NCBI RefSeq assembly: GCF_029931775.1
Contig: NC_079312.1
Location: forward strand, 7,385,821 to 7,449,820
Direction: 5' to 3'
DNA from: Euleptes europaea
Taxonomy: Eukaryota > Chordata > Lepidosauria > Squamata > Sphaerodactylidae
DNA length: 64,000 nucleotides
In this document: piece by piece, positions 11,775 through 22,899 of the stretch
Position numbering within the stretch: the stretch's first letter is position 1
Layout: the number at the start of each line of letters is the position of its first letter
Translations under genes and position numbers: made by a program
The notes under the pieces: generated by a model
Database searches by the model: none
What the model saw: the letters and a program-made list of their open reading frames with translations, nothing else
Told to the model about the DNA's origin: nothing

Positions 11775-11885
11775 TAGGTTTCTGGAGTCTCGGGCAGAGG
11801 TCTTTCACATCATCAAAGCTCCAGTCCTTTTAACTGGAGATAGTAGGTATTGAACCTGGGGCCTTCTGCATGCCAAACAGTTGTG
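11775..11885 (-). mobile_element. tRNA-Ala-like SINE (family 1), partial
   Basis: Reversed body (GAGTCTCGGGCAGAGGTCTT), then TTTTAACTGGAGATA and the GGGGCCTTCTGCATGCC head portion. Confidence 0.65.
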
Positions 11886-12014
11886 GAGCAGGAGCCTGAA
11901 GCATAAAGCAGAAGGGAGGCTCTGCTGCAAAGGAATCTCCCTCTTAGACCTTACTACTTCCTAATGACACAATGTAGTGTGGCTACAAGAAAGGGACTCA
12001 AAGGAAGTGTTTCA

Positions 12015-12430
12015 TTTTGAAGAAGAAGAGTTGGTTTTATATCTTGCTGTTCTCTACCTTAGGGAGTCTCAGAGCGGCTTACAATTGCCTCCTCCCCCAC
12101 CCCACAACAAGCACCTTGTGAGGTAGATGAATCTGAGAGAGTTCAAAGAGAACTGTAACTGTCCCAAGGTCACCCAGCGGCTTCATGTGGAGGAGTGGGG
12201 AATCAAACTCGGTTCTCCAGATTAGAATAATAATTATTTTTTAGGATAATAACCTTAACAATTAAAATTTTTTAAAAGGCACCCTAATAGTGATTCCTTC
12301 ATTTTAATTCTGATTAGCAGATTAGAGAGGGAATCGTTCTTAATCAAGGAGAGATTGGAGTGGGGAAACGAACCTGGTTCTCCAGATTAGAGTCTGCCAC
12401 TCTTAACCACTACACCACGCTGGCTCTTGA
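12015..12430 (-). mobile_element. tRNA-headed SINE (family 2) split by an A/T-rich insert
   Basis: Reversed copy from the GAAGAAGAAGAGTTGG tail to the head at CTACACCACGCTGGCTC. Bases about 12228-12355 interrupt it and resemble 15160-15285 (CCTTAACAATTAAAA, then CCTGATTAGCAG-like and AATCAAGGA), part of an L2-like 3' end. An insertion of one repeat into another. Confidence 0.7.
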
Positions 12431-12487
12431 GAATGTCCTTTCACTCCAAACCCATGGAAAGGAGAAGGAAGTGTAATATTTGTTGGT

Positions 12488-12733
12488 GCTGTGGAGAGCC
12501 AGAATGATGTAGTGGTTAAGAGTGGTGGACTCCAATCTGGAGAAACTGGTTCATTTCCCCACTCCTCCATATGAAGCCTGCTGGGCGACCTTGGGCCAGT
12601 CACAGTTCTCTCAGAACTCTCTCAGCCATCGCGGAGGCAGGCAGTGGCAAACCACCTCCGAAAATCTCTTGCCTTGAAAACCCTACAGGGTTGCCATAAA
12701 TCAGCTGTGACTTGACAGCACTTTCCACCAACT
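12488..12733 (+). mobile_element. tRNA-headed SINE (family 2)
   Basis: Head AGCCAGAATGATGTAGTGG, B box GGTTCATTTCCCC, then the body GGGCCAGTCACAGTTCTCTC and the tail GGGTTGCCATAAATCAGCTG. Confidence 0.8.
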
Positions 12734-12734
12734 T

Positions 12735-12972
12735 AGACAGTTACTGAAGATGTGGCCAAGCTATTGTTATGTTTATGCTTGGAAGTATGTTGGAAGATAC
12801 CGTGGACTGCCAAAAACACAAATAAGTGGGTTATAGATCAAATCAAGTCTAAACTGTCTCTAGAAGCTAAAATAACTAAACTGAGGCTATGAGAAGACAA
12901 GAGTCACTGGAAAAAAACAATAATGATAGGAAAAGTTGAAGGCAGCAGGAAAAGAGGAAGACCCAATATGAA
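12735..12972 (+). mobile_element. BovB LINE 3' region, left part
   Basis: Carries the end of the BovB reverse-transcriptase frame: GAGAAGACAAGAGTCACTGG and the KVEGSRKRGRPNM-type codons. It stops at ACCCAATATGAAAT, where a CR1 begins, and resumes at 13717. Confidence 0.75.
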
Positions 12973-13716
12973 ATAACTGCAGAGTTCTACACCTGGGTAA
13001 CAAAAATGAGGAACATGTACTGAATGGGGGATTCACTTTTGGGTAGCAGTATGTGTGAACAAGTTCTTGGGGTATGCATGCACCATAAGTTAAATATGAG
13101 CAGCCAGTGTGTTGCAGCAACAAAAAATGCTAATGTAATCTGGGGATGTATCAACAGAGGCATAACATCCAAATCACAAGATGTCATAGGCCTGCCGTAC
13201 ACTGCCTTGGTCAGGCTGGACCTGGAGTACTATGTGCAGCTCTGGAGGCCTCACTTCAATAAGGATGTGGACAGAATGGAGAGGGTGCAGAGGTGAGTGA
13301 TGAGGATGATCAAGGGTCTGGAGACTAAGCCCTATGAGGAAAGGCTGAGGGAGTTGGGAATGTTTAGTCAGTCTGGAGGAGTTTGAGGGGGAGATGTTTG
13401 GTCTCTTTAAGAATTTGAAAGGCTGTCACTTAGAGGAGAGCAGGGAACTGTTCCTGTTGGCAGCATAGGATAGGACCCGCAATAACAGATATAAATTACG
13501 GGCAGAAAGGCACTAGCTTGACATCAGGGATTTTTTTTTACAGTGTTGTTCAACAGTGGAATTGGCTACCTAGGGAGGTGGTGAGCTCCCCCTCTCTGGC
13601 AGTCTTCAAGCAGTGGCTGGACAAGCACTTGTCGGGGATGCTCTAGGCTGAGCCTGCATTGAGCAAGTGGTTGAACTAGATGGCCTTTATGTCCCCTTCC
13701 AACTCTGATTCTGTGA
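12973..13716 (+). mobile_element. CR1 LINE inserted in BovB
   Basis: Frames read HHKLNMSSQCVAATKNANVIWG and LVRLDLEYYVQLWRPHFNKDVDRMERVQ, the C-terminal part of a CR1 reverse transcriptase. A classic 3' end follows (GTTGAACTAGATGGCCTTTA, then TTCCAACTCTGATTCTGTG). The hexamer TGAAAT occurs at both junctions with the BovB. The reading frame is broken by stops. Confidence 0.8.
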
Positions 13717-13865
13717 AATGGATTGACTCAATCAAGGAAGCCACAGCCCTCAGTTTGCAAGACTTGAGCAAGGCTGTTAACGACAGGCTGTTTTGGAGGA
13801 CATTAATTTATAGGGTTGCCATAAGTCAGAAGTGACTTGATAGCACTTAACACACACACACATCC
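13717..13865 (+). mobile_element. BovB LINE 3' region, right part
   Basis: Continues the BovB end with ATGGATTGACTCAATCAAGG (MRWIDSIKEATAL-type codons), then GACTTGAGCAAGGCTGTTAA and GTTGCCATAAGTCAGAAGTG, ending in a CA repeat. The same sequence runs uninterrupted at 26957-27198. Confidence 0.75.
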
Positions 13866-14077
13866 AAATGAGCATGGGCTAGCTATGGGTGGCCTCAGTG
13901 ACCATCCCTATACTGCACTGATGCCTGCTTTCAAAAACTATCAACCAAAGGAAAGAGGGGATTGGATCCACCTGTGGATGGATTTCCCTCTGAAGAGTGT
14001 GACTTTCTTGCCTCTGCCCTCCCACTCTGTGCTCCAGAATGCTGCTCTCCCCCAGAGCAACATTTTGTGGGGCATCA

Positions 14078-14537
<460 letters not shown>

Positions 14538-14675
14538 TGTAGGTCGTGGCATTCAAGGCCTTCCTAATAGTCATCTTGGAGAGAAGCCTAAGGGAATAGA
14601 CAGATTCTTTCAGGTCAAGCAGGTGCTGCATGGGAAAGGGGTACTCAGCCATCTTTCCCACAGTTCTTCTCCTAC

Positions 14676-14758
14676 CTGATCTGGCTGCACAGAAGCTCCT
14701 TCCATTCCACTGCAAAGAAGAGAAGGTCCAGAATAAATCATTGGAGTTATTCCCTCAT
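14676..14758 (-). CDS. Locus B: linker exon 2
   Basis: An 83-base exon, phase 1 to 0, with acceptor TCTCCCTTCCAG and donor GTAGGA. It encodes DEGITPMIYSGPSLLCSGME and then GASVQPDQ. The pattern (a TPM start, a Pro/Ser/Leu run, a Cys, then VQPxQ) is shared with D (38721-38806) and, more loosely, C, E and F. Nothing is known of its function; it connects SCAN and linker 1 to KRAB. Confidence 0.75.
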
Positions 14759-15044
14759 CTGGAAGGGAGACAAAGCAGAGGAGAATGTGAGTTATTAAGC
14801 TAGCTGCCTGGCCCAATGGAAGACTCTAGTTCTTAAAAGCCCTGAGCCGCCTGGAACCGGCATACTCCAGGGCAAGCTCACTCTTTTCTGTACCTTCCTA
14901 AGTCATCAAGGTCATCCGGTGAAGACCCCAACCATGTACTGTGGCTAGGAAAAAATCAACACAAACTAGCAGCCACGGATACTTTAACAGCAGGAAGAAG
15001 CAGAACAGCCAACTACCTTAGTCCAAGCAGGAGATCAAAAGCCT

Positions 15045-15290
15045 TATTTTATTTATTTATTTATTTATTTATTTTCTATTCCCCCCCTTTCCCAGACAGG
15101 GCTGGGCTCAGGGCAGCTAACAACAGTACAATAAAACATCAGCATAAAAATATATCGTATAATAATTAATATTTATAATAATAACAACCTTAACAATTAA
15201 AAATGGCGCCCTAGTAGTGATACCCTCACTTTAATCCTGATTAGCAGGTCAGAGAGGGAATCATCCTTAATCAAGGAAAAATTGGTCCTG
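15045..15290 (-). mobile_element. L2-like LINE 3' end with ATTT repeat
   Basis: Starts in a TTTA repeat and contains AGGGCTGGGCTCAGGGCAGC, the reversed 3' end of the family whose forward ends close with GAGCCTGG...AGGGCGGGGTATAAAT. The later part (CCTTAACAATTAAAAATGG) recurs at 12228-12355. Confidence 0.55.
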
Positions 15291-15482
15291 GAAAAGAGAT
15301 AATGAGACAATAGTCTTCAACAGTGAGGACTCTGTGGCTGTGAATGAAAGCAAAAAAGAGAAACACAATCCTCCCTGGAAGAAGGGCATGCCGGAAGTAA
15401 GGAGCCAGCACAGAAAAGGACTGCTTTCTCTTCACAGCTGAGGTGGTCATATGATGCACAACAAGACCTAAGAGGATTAACG

Positions 15483-16010
15483 CTCTGTTGGAAGCAAACT
15501 TCTGGTGATCCCTGGCCCCAAAACTACCAGCTGTCCTCAACCAGAGCTGGGGCTTTTTTGGCCATGGCCCCAGCCTGGTGGAACTCTCTGTCTAATGAGA
15601 CCCTATGAGATTTAGCCCAATTCTGCGGAGCCAGTAAAACAGAGATGTTCCGCCAGGCTAATGGCTGAGGGTAGCGACAGTGTTATATCATTCCAGAGCC
15701 TGGCCTCCTGTCCCCTTCTTTCTGCTCCCTTTTAACCCACTTTCCCGCCATTTTTCCTGAGTGTGTTTTCCTACTTGTTTGTCCGTCTCTATCCCCTCCC
15801 CCCCCATAGGCTGAATGATATCAAGAAAGGCACAAAGGCAGAGTTGCCTTCTGTAACATCCTCCCTAGGATGGAGTAGTCTGGGTGCCATCTGTAGAGGA
15901 TCTAGTAATTAGTATGCTTAGGTTGTTTTTAGATTGTTTCAACTGTACTTATACTATGAATTTTGATATGTCATTAGCCTGAGCCCGGTTCATCAGGGGA
16001 GGGTACTAGC
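15483..16010 (+). mobile_element. L2-like LINE C-terminus and 3' end
   Basis: Encodes an A-W-N-S-L motif region (AMAPAWWNSLSNETL-like), then an untranslated part ending TTAGCCTGAGCCCGGTTCAT. Same family as 30225-30760 and 46183-46645. It lies in the linker 1 to linker 2 intron of locus B. Confidence 0.65.
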
Positions 16011-16248
16011 TATAACAATAATGTGACCCATATAGAATGAGTCTGCCTGCTTGTTCCTCTATGTACCTCTTCAGTTGCATTGGGCTGTGATATGCAGGTC
16101 TTTAAGGGGCTCAGTCGCTACAAATTAAAGATCTGGTTTGAACCCCATAGCTGGAGACTATAGGGCCTCCAACATACAGGCTCAAGGGGGCCGAGCCCAC
16201 AGGCTCCGAGCACACTTGTGACTCGAAATGCAACCCATTCATTCTTAC

Positions 16249-16360
16249 CCACTGAAGAAGCCTCCCGGGCAATTCCCTCGAGAACAGGGCTCAGTTGGGT
16301 GTCCCTTCCAGTTCTGTTTACCTTGGGGAAAGCAGCAGCCACTTCTGACAGCTCCTGCAC
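16249..16360 (-). CDS. Locus B: linker exon 1
   Basis: A 112-base exon, phase 0 to 1. The acceptor is TATGTTTCCAG and the donor GTAAGA. It encodes VQELSEVAAAFPKVNRTGR, then DTQLSPVLEGIAREASSV. The counterpart in locus D (after 37598) reads [20 protein letters not shown] and the rest follows the same layout, so this longer version is shared by B and D while A and C have a short one. Confidence 0.8.
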
Positions 16361-16539
16361 CTGGAAACATAGAAAAGAATAACAGGCAGGAATGGAGAGA
16401 AGGATTAGGAAAGGAACAGGGAAGATAATAATCACAATGGTTTGGATGTCTCCTCTGGGGAGCACTGTCTGGGGAGTCAAGAATAAGTTGGACTATTTTG
16501 GGTGTGTGGGGGGGTAAGCATATCCGTTCATGGACATGA

Positions 16540-16706
16540 GGAAGTTGGCTTACACTGAATTACACCATTGGCCCTCAGTGTCTGTATTCGTTACTCAGAC
16601 TGGCAGCAGATCTCCAGGGTCTCACGTCTTTGACATCACCCATGCCAGGGACTGAACTTGGGACCCTCTGCATGCTAAACAGAGGCTCTACCACCAAGCC
16701 ACACCC
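16540..16706 (-). mobile_element. tRNA-Ala-like SINE (family 1)
   Basis: Reversed copy: GTTGGCTTACACTGAATTAC, then CAGACTGGCAGCAGATCTCC, then the head ending GAGGCTCTACCACCAAGCCA. Confidence 0.75.
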
Positions 16707-16776
16707 CACCCTCATATTCTCCAGTATTCTGTGTATACTCAAACCCATTTGGAGTTCCCAGGATGACATATTTCAC

Positions 16777-17187
16777 CTGCTTTTCCTGCTTGATGTTCTC
16801 CACCTGACTCAAGAGGAAGCCTTCTGCCAGGGCTACCGCCTGGGAACTGGTCTCCGGCCCACATTCCCTGACCCAGCTCTCCATCTCCAGGGGCAGGATG
16901 GCCAGAAACTGCTCCAGGATCACCATGTCCAGCATTTGCTTCTTGGTGTTCCTCTCTGGCTTCAGCCACCGACGACAAAGACCATGGAGTAGGCTGCAAA
17001 CCTCGCGGGGTCCTTCAGCTTCCCAGTAGAGGAACTGCCTGAAGTGCTGGCGCTGCAATTCCGGCCCCCTGAAGTCCCCACCCAGGTTCTTCTTTACACA
17101 TCTCTCCCAGAATTCCCTACTGTTTCCTGCCGTGCTGGCATCAGGAACTCTTCCTGATCCAGGCTCAGTTGAATCTTGCTCTTCCAT
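16777..17187 (-). CDS. Locus B: SCAN domain exon
   Basis: First coding exon, 411 bases, ATG with G at -3 and +4. It starts [16 protein letters not shown], a typical SCAN-ZNF N-terminus. The SCAN domain is at about residues 45-125: [47 protein letters not shown], then [17 protein letters not shown]. It ends in phase 0 at a good GTGAAA donor. Its length is identical to the ancestral SCAN segment of locus D (411 bases). SCAN mediates dimerisation; the domain looks complete. No upstream non-coding exon can be placed with confidence. Confidence 0.9.
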
Positions 17188-17821
17188 GTCCGATCGGTGC
17201 TCCAGCAGTTTTCAGATGAAGCCAAAAAAAAAAATCTCCCGTGCTCAGCCAGTCACTTCCTTTCTTAAAGGCAGAAATGCCCCAGTGGGCCAGGTGTTCC
17301 TAGGTCCTGCAAAGCCAATACACTGTGTTACATGCTAATTATTACTTCTCAAGCCTGGCAGGCATTTTATAAGCCATGATGGATGAATTCAGCTAGCATC
17401 TGGGGCTTGTATCCAAAGGAAACACAGGACAAATGCTAAGATTTATGGAAAAGTAAGAAGGCCCTTGGGGGGGGGAGGCGCTACTTTCCCAGAGGGCCCC
17501 AATCTTCACCTGTTGGAGAACTACATGATGTGTCTGCTCCACTCCAACTTGTCTGTTGCCCTATAACTCCACCCCCCAAGACTGGTCCACAGACCAGAGA
17601 GAAACAGGAATCTGCCAGGTACAGCAGACAATCTTGTTTACCACAACATGTAGATCCCAATGTGGTCTGAATGGGTAGCTCTTGGAATTACTCAGAGAAC
17701 TGGAGAAGAAAATTTTCTGTCCCTTTAATAGACACTTCATGTATGGATGTGGGCAGATGAAGCTTTCCAGGGCATGGAGATAAATAAAACCACATGGTAA
17801 ATTACATCTCTGTTAAAGGAG

Positions 17822-17905
17822 AGAGATTCTAGTCTAGTAGCACCTTGGAGACCAACAAGATTTGGGGGGGGTATATACTTTCGGCAGTCGAATCTCTCAT
17901 TAGAA
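17822..17905 (-). mobile_element. Penelope-like terminal fragment, old
   Basis: The run GATTCTAGTCTAGTAGCACC, then TTGGAGACCAACAAGATTT, resembles the reversed end of Penelope-like terminal sequences seen at 23586-24165, but is diverged and its ribozyme core is not recognisable. Confidence 0.45.
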
Positions 17906-17954
17906 CATAAGATCATAAGAAAAGCCATGCTGGATCAGACCAAGGTCCATCAAG

Positions 17955-18163
17955 AGAGGGGCTGTGGCTCAGTGGTAGAGCATCCGCTTGGCATGCAGAA
18001 GGTCCCAGATTCATACCCCGGCACCGCCAGTAAAAGGGACTAGGCATGTAGGTGATGTGAAAGACCTCTGCCTGAGACCCTGGAGAACCGCTGCTGGTCT
18101 GAGTAGACAATACTGACTTTGACGGACCCAGGGTCTGATTCAGTATAAGGCAGCTTCATGTGT
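17955..18163 (+). mobile_element. tRNA-Ala-like SINE (family 1), full length
   Basis: Forward copy. The head GGGGCTGTGGCTCAGTGGTA (A box) and GGTCCCAGATTCATACC (B box) fold like tRNA-Ala. The body ends with TCAGTATAAGGCAGCTTCAT. The best forward copy of the family in the window. Confidence 0.85.
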
Positions 18164-18575
18164 TCAAGTCCAGCAGTCTGTTCACACATAGTGGCCAACC
18201 AGGTGTCTCTAGGAAGCTCACAAACAAGACAACTGCAGCAGCACCATCCTGCTTGTGTTTCAAAGCACCTAATATAATAGGCATGCTCCTCTTATCCCTT
18301 TGTCAGACACAAGTGGGAATGGAGACACGCGAGCCCTTATATCATGATCTGCCTAAGTTCACAGAATCTGCATTGCTGTCAGATGGCCATCTAGCCTCTG
18401 CTTAAAAACCTCCAAAGGAGAGCCCACCACCTCCTGAGGAAACCTATTCTACTGAAGAACCGCTCTGTCAGGAAGTTCTTCCTAATGTTTAGCTGAAAAC
18501 TCCTTTGATTTAATTTCACCCCATTGGTTCTTATTTGACTTTCTGGGGCAACAGAAGACAACTCCGCAACACTTG
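18164..18575 (-). mobile_element. CR1-group LINE 3' end
   Basis: The first part (CAGCAGTCTGTTCACACATA) is the reverse of the 529-757 family. It continues with the widespread reversed CR1 segment ATGGCCATCTAGCCTCTGCT and CAGGAAGTTCTTCCTAATGT. Confidence 0.75.
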
Positions 18576-18579
18576 GTCG

Positions 18580-18650
18580 TCTCTGAGGTGTTACCGGACT
18601 CTAATCTTGCTCTTCTACAGCAAACCAACACAGCTACCCTCCTGAAACTG
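18580..18650 (+). mobile_element. Penelope-like terminal fragment
   Basis: GGTGTTACCGGACTCTAATC, then CTACAGCAAACCAACACAGC, the forward terminal motif of Penelope-like ends. Confidence 0.45.
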
Positions 18651-18804
18651 TCTCTATTAAACGGACAGGATTTTTGTTTTCCTCCAGGAAGTTGGCAACC
18701 CTATCAGCACTTCACCAAGGGAACAGAAATAAACAAATTTGATAACTTGCTGCAGTGTGGGATCCTGGCGCCAGCAAGCATTCCAACTCATTCAAATCTA
18801 TGTG

Positions 18805-19022
18805 TGTGTGTAAAGTACCGTCAAGTCGCAGCCAACTTATGGCGACCCCTTTTGGGGTTTTCATGGCAAGAGACTAACAGGGGTTGTTTGCCAGTGCCTT
18901 CCTCTGCACAGCAAGCCTGGTATTCCCTGGTGGTCTCCCATCCAAATACTAACCAGGGCTGACCCTGCTTAGCTTCTGAGATCTGACGAGATCAGGCTAG
19001 CCTGGGCCATCCAGGTCAGGGC
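18805..19022 (-). mobile_element. 5S-rRNA-derived SINE, well preserved
   Basis: Minus-strand 5S segments: CCTGATCTCGTCAGATCTCA, AAGCTAAGCAGGGTC and TTAGTATTTGGATGGGAGAC. The shared tail follows (GTCGCCATAAGTTGGCTGCG). The clearest 5S-derived copy here. Confidence 0.85.
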
Positions 19023-19269
19023 TATTCAAATCTATGCCAGAATAAAATATAATTTAAAAAGCCTGCCAGTTTGTTACCTAGTAGTTATGGAATTGTAACT
19101 CCTATTAGCCCTCCTCCCTACATGTGTTTATATATTTTATATTTACATATATGTTATATATATTAAAATATAATTGTATTTTAAACACCATTTTAATGTT
19201 TGAAATGTTTTAATGTTCACAGCCTTCAGGACCCTGAAATAGATGGAAAGGCAGCATCAAAATGTTTTA

Positions 19270-19660
19270 CGAATACGAAGCCTTTATTGGCATTAGTTAT
19301 ACAACATCTATATAAACGTGATAAAAACAATTTAGAATCATCTCCATAAAATTGACACTAAAACAGGTTTAGATACATTAGAAGTTACTCACTTCACAGC
19401 CCTAAAATTACCTCATGAGTTGCACAAGCTTTCATGCACTTTAATTGCCCTCAGTAAAAATCTTGCCACCACATCAATTATTAGTGGATCTTGCGCGTTC
19501 ATAAGGATGGAGGCCTTAGTGCTTACAGGTAGCCATTCTTTGTCTGGGAAGATTGGGTCTATTAATTGAAAACGACCTCTAGCATAAGGGGACAGTTGAT
19601 TAAAACGTGGGAGTCCCACAAGGACATACCCTTTCTGCAAAAGGGAGTCAAAATGTTTTA
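19270..19660 (-). mobile_element. LINE C-terminal fragment, family unassigned
   Basis: A minus frame reads PYARGRFQLIDPIFPDKEWL, then DPLIIDVVARFLLRAIK. The ending DPxxxxxVARF recurs at 21890-22300, where it follows a Cys-rich CPC/SSG stretch. Probably the C-terminal domain of one LINE family. Confidence 0.45.
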
Positions 19661-19689
19661 AATAAATACGTTTTCTGTGAGTTTAATTT

Positions 19690-21370
19690 AGCATGGAAGT
19701 TGGCCCCGTATCTTGACTCAGCCAATCTGGCCACATGCATTCATGCCATGGTTACCTCAAGGCTAGACTACTGTAATGCACTGCTCACAGGTCTTCCCTT
19801 GAAGTCAGCTCGGAAACTCCAGTTGGTACAGAAATTAGGCAGCCTGATTATTAGCGGATGTGAGGCAGAACATGCATATCAGACCCATCCTGTATTTGCT
19901 AGATTGGCTATTAATCAGTTTACCAGGCTCAATTCAAGATACAGGTCAAACTTACAAAGCCCTATATGGCCTAGGACAGGGATGGGGAGCGTCAGACCGG
20001 GGGCCGTTTAAGGCCCGCGAAATCATTGGCCCTTTATGGGTCCTGGCAGATCTCTAGCTCAGAAGGATCTAAGATTGGTGATCCGCCCTCTCCCGCGGAC
20101 AGGAATAGCCTCTATTCAAGGTGGATGTGAGTTTGTTATGCCGAGAAAATGAACCTTTTTTCCACCTTCCAGAAGAGTCCTTAGCTACGGAGCTGCTAGG
20201 ACAGCCCAAGAAACGGTGTGAACCATTTCCCACCCAGGCCATGGAGAAAAGTATTCCCTCTGAACTACAAGAGGGCTGGGGGCGGAAGTGATGACAATGG
20301 AGGGGTTAAAGGGGGCAGGGCCAGAATGTGCAGGGAGGGGGCGAGGTTTTAGCCAGTGTGTCCTCATTTCATCCCTGCAGGCGGAAGTAGCAGGAGCCGG
20401 CTGTAGAATCTGGCCCCAACCATGTGGAGCAGGAGCAACTCTGGCATGTGGCTGGATGGCTATGCCTGGCTGGTGCAACAGACCATCCTGTGCCACCAGG
20501 TGGGCGAGTGCACCACTGGTTGGATGCCTGCCTGCTTGCCCACGTGGGGGGGGGGTCATCTGGGGCAGCTGCCTGCTTGGGGCTTGGTCAGCTAATTTTT
20601 AAGTTGATAATTTTGTATGGCCCACAAATGATGTTATAAATATCCAAATGGCCCTTGGTGGAAAAAAGGCTCCCCACTCCTGGCCTAGGACCTACAGAGT
20701 TAACAGGCTTAGAACTGTAGTGGGACATAACAGTCCAGAAGGGTGCCTTCATATGGCGGTGGGTACTGCATTGCCTTGTACCTCTTAACTGCTGTAGCGC
20801 TATGCCAACTGGGCAGTTTGCTGTTCACATCATCATTATTTCTGTATTCCTAGCCTGAATAGGATCCCTGGCCCAAAAGATGTCCGGCTGGCCTCAGTCA
20901 GGGCCAGGGCCTTTTTGGCTCTGGCCCAAGCCTGGTGGAACACTCACCCAAATGAGATCTGGGCCCTGCGGGACTTAAATCAACTCCGCATGGCCTGCAA
21001 AACAGAATTGTTCCACCAGGTGTATGGTTGAGGACAGCAAGGGTTTCTATCCTGCTGGCCCTCCCTTCTCTTCATTCCTCCTCTTCTTCCTATATTGCTG
21101 GGATGTTATAAACAAAGGGCATTGTTGATTTTAATTGGTTTTAGCTTAATTTATATATGGTATTGGTTTTAATTGCGCAACAACATTGTAAGCCAATCTT
21201 AGCCTGACTCCTTTGGACAGAGTAGAATAATACATTATAGTTGTTGTTGTTGCACTATTCATTGGCTGTCTTATACTGTATGACTTTTGTCTCCTTTGTG
21301 TGCTCTGAAATCCACCTCAAGTCTCAGTGAGAAAAGCAGGCTATAATTAAGCTAAATAAAAATAATAATC
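19690..21370 (+). mobile_element. L2-like LINE, C-terminus and 3' end, with hAT insertion
   Basis: Encodes VTSRLDYCNALLTGLPLKSA and RKLQLVQ, a signature of L2-type reverse transcriptases. It is interrupted at 19977-20682 by a hAT element and resumes through FLALAQAWWNTHPNEI-like codons to an ending TTGTAAGCCAATCTTAGCCT. The copy is diverged. Confidence 0.7.
19977..20682 (+). mobile_element. Non-autonomous hAT element, 706 bp, perfect 8-bp target duplication
   Basis: The ends are CAGGGATGGGGAGC and GGCTCCCCACTCCTG, inverted repeats of the hAT type. The flanking 8-mers at 19969-19976 and 20683-20690 are both GCCTAGGA. The insertion splits the L2-like LINE cleanly. No transposase is encoded; the open frames inside show no domain. 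Confidence 0.9.
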
Positions 21371-21529
21371 CTGCCTTTCATCAAAAGGAGGAACAGAGTA
21401 AATAAATAAATGTGCCTTTTTTAATCTACACTCTGGAATCCAATCATTTGTCCCCCCACGTGTTCGATTCCTGTTCCCACCCCCCTCCTCCAAATGCATA
21501 TTATCTGTGCTGGGATGTCATAAAACGTG

Positions 21530-21885
21530 CGTTAAGAATGACAACTTGGACAGAAATATGGGAGATCTATTTAGCTATATGACAACGGTGGCCAAATAAG
21601 TATTGGCAATGCTATGGAAACAAGGTGACATTTCAGAGGTAGAAAGGTGGCAACAGAAATTGGATGAATTTGTAGTGATGGCTAGACTCACTAATCTAAT
21701 GAAAGAGAAGACGACTGAAGAATTTCAACGAAAATGGGAAGGGTATTTGGATTATGTTAAACAAAAGGGACAGATTGTTAGAAACAAAATTTAAAATACA
21801 AAATAAATTTACCGGTTAGAACAGATGGAATTTATTATTTAGATTATAATGTTAATGCAGGAGATTTTTGAGATGTATGATGAAT
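21530..21885 (+). mobile_element. L1 LINE ORF2 C-terminal end
   Basis: A frame reads MLWKQGDISEVERWQQKLDE and then EEFQRKWEGYLDYVKQ, the usual extreme C-terminus of L1 ORF2, followed by A-rich sequence. Confidence 0.65.
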
Positions 21886-21889
21886 CCTT

Positions 21890-22305
21890 TCCTTTTATCC
21901 CTTAGAAGCTTCTTGATCAATTGATCTTGAGCAGCATATATCTAGTGTTGGAGGGATATAAGGATTGAAACAAATCTTGCCACTGACAATGTAGCCTTGG
22001 GGTCCCTATCGCTTAGTAAAAAAGGCATTATGTCAGTCACAGAGGCATTGGATTTGTATATTAAAAGGGGGGAAATATAGTGCGATCGAAGTTCCTCGTA
22101 AAAGCGGCCTTCCAAAAGGCTAATGAGTCAATAGAGCCAGAAGAGCAAGGGCGGATCCTATCTGAGTATGGTATATTCAGAATTCTGCCCTGCATTACCA
22201 TAGAAGGGTTAGCATTCAATCTAGCCAAGCAAAAAGCTCTACAGAGACGAGGATGAATCAGACTCTCCGAAGGAGTATAAACTGTGTGTGAAGATAAATG
22301 TAATT
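21890..22305 (-). mobile_element. LINE C-terminal fragment, same unassigned family as 19270-19660
   Basis: A minus frame reads ARLNANPSMVMQGRILNIPY, RIRPCSSGSIDSL and, further on, FLLSDRDPKATLSVARF. The Cys/Ser-Gly motif and the VARF ending recur at 26640-26850 and 19270-19660. Confidence 0.5.
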
Positions 22306-22559
22306 GCATGTTTGTGATATTTTGAAAATTCTAACAAAACATTTATAAATAAGACTGCCAACCTACTGCAAAAAAAAAAGAAAACAAAGAATGACAACTG
22401 GGAAACAATGGGGAGTCAGGAACGCTGATTGACTTGGGAGGTCTCCCTTGCAATTCTGCAGAGGTGCAAATAAAACCAGGAGCGGCTCCCACACATCACG
22501 GGATGGAGGATGAGCGCTCTGAGTTTGGAAGTGACAGCCCTGGAAGCGGAACAAGTCCT

Positions 22560-22715
22560 TTAGTCAAAAAGGGCAAGAGTCCAGTAGCACCTTAAAGACT
22601 AACAAAAATATTAATATTTTTGTTAGTCTTTAAGGTGCTACTGGACTCTGGCCCTTTTTGACTACTGCAAACAGACTAACACGGCGACCCACTGTGAATT
22701 ATCTTCACGGAAGTC
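22560..22715. mobile_element. Penelope-like terminal palindrome with target duplication
   Basis: A head-to-head inverted pair: AGAGTCCAGTAGCACCTTAA and its reverse complement meet at AAAAATATTAATATTTTT, followed by CAGACTAACACGGCGACCCA. The 11-mer AAGTCCTTTAG occurs on both sides, a target duplication. The ribozyme core is absent here. Confidence 0.7.
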
Positions 22716-22739
22716 CTTTAGGTCTGCAATGCCAGTCCC

Positions 22740-22865
22740 TAAGGCCATGGCTAGTATTTGGATGGGAGGATGCCCAGGGTGACACAGAAGCAGGCAGTGG
22801 CAAACCACCTCTGCTCATCTCTTGCCTTTAAAACCCTACAGGGTTGCCATAGCTGTGACTTGTTG
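22740..22865 (+). mobile_element. 5S-rRNA-derived SINE, partial
   Basis: AGTATTTGGATGGGAGGATG followed by the shared tail (GGCAAACCACCTCTGCTCAT). Confidence 0.65.
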
Positions 22866-22899
22866 GAACCCCCACCCCACCCGCACACTTTGCTTGATC

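Noticed and set aside
17955-18030. tRNA-Ala gene
   Set aside because: The head is tRNA-like but lacks a proper acceptor stem and continues into a SINE body found in many copies.
18900-19022. 5S rRNA gene
   Set aside because: Only internal 5S segments are present, joined to a SINE tail; other partial copies occur in the window.
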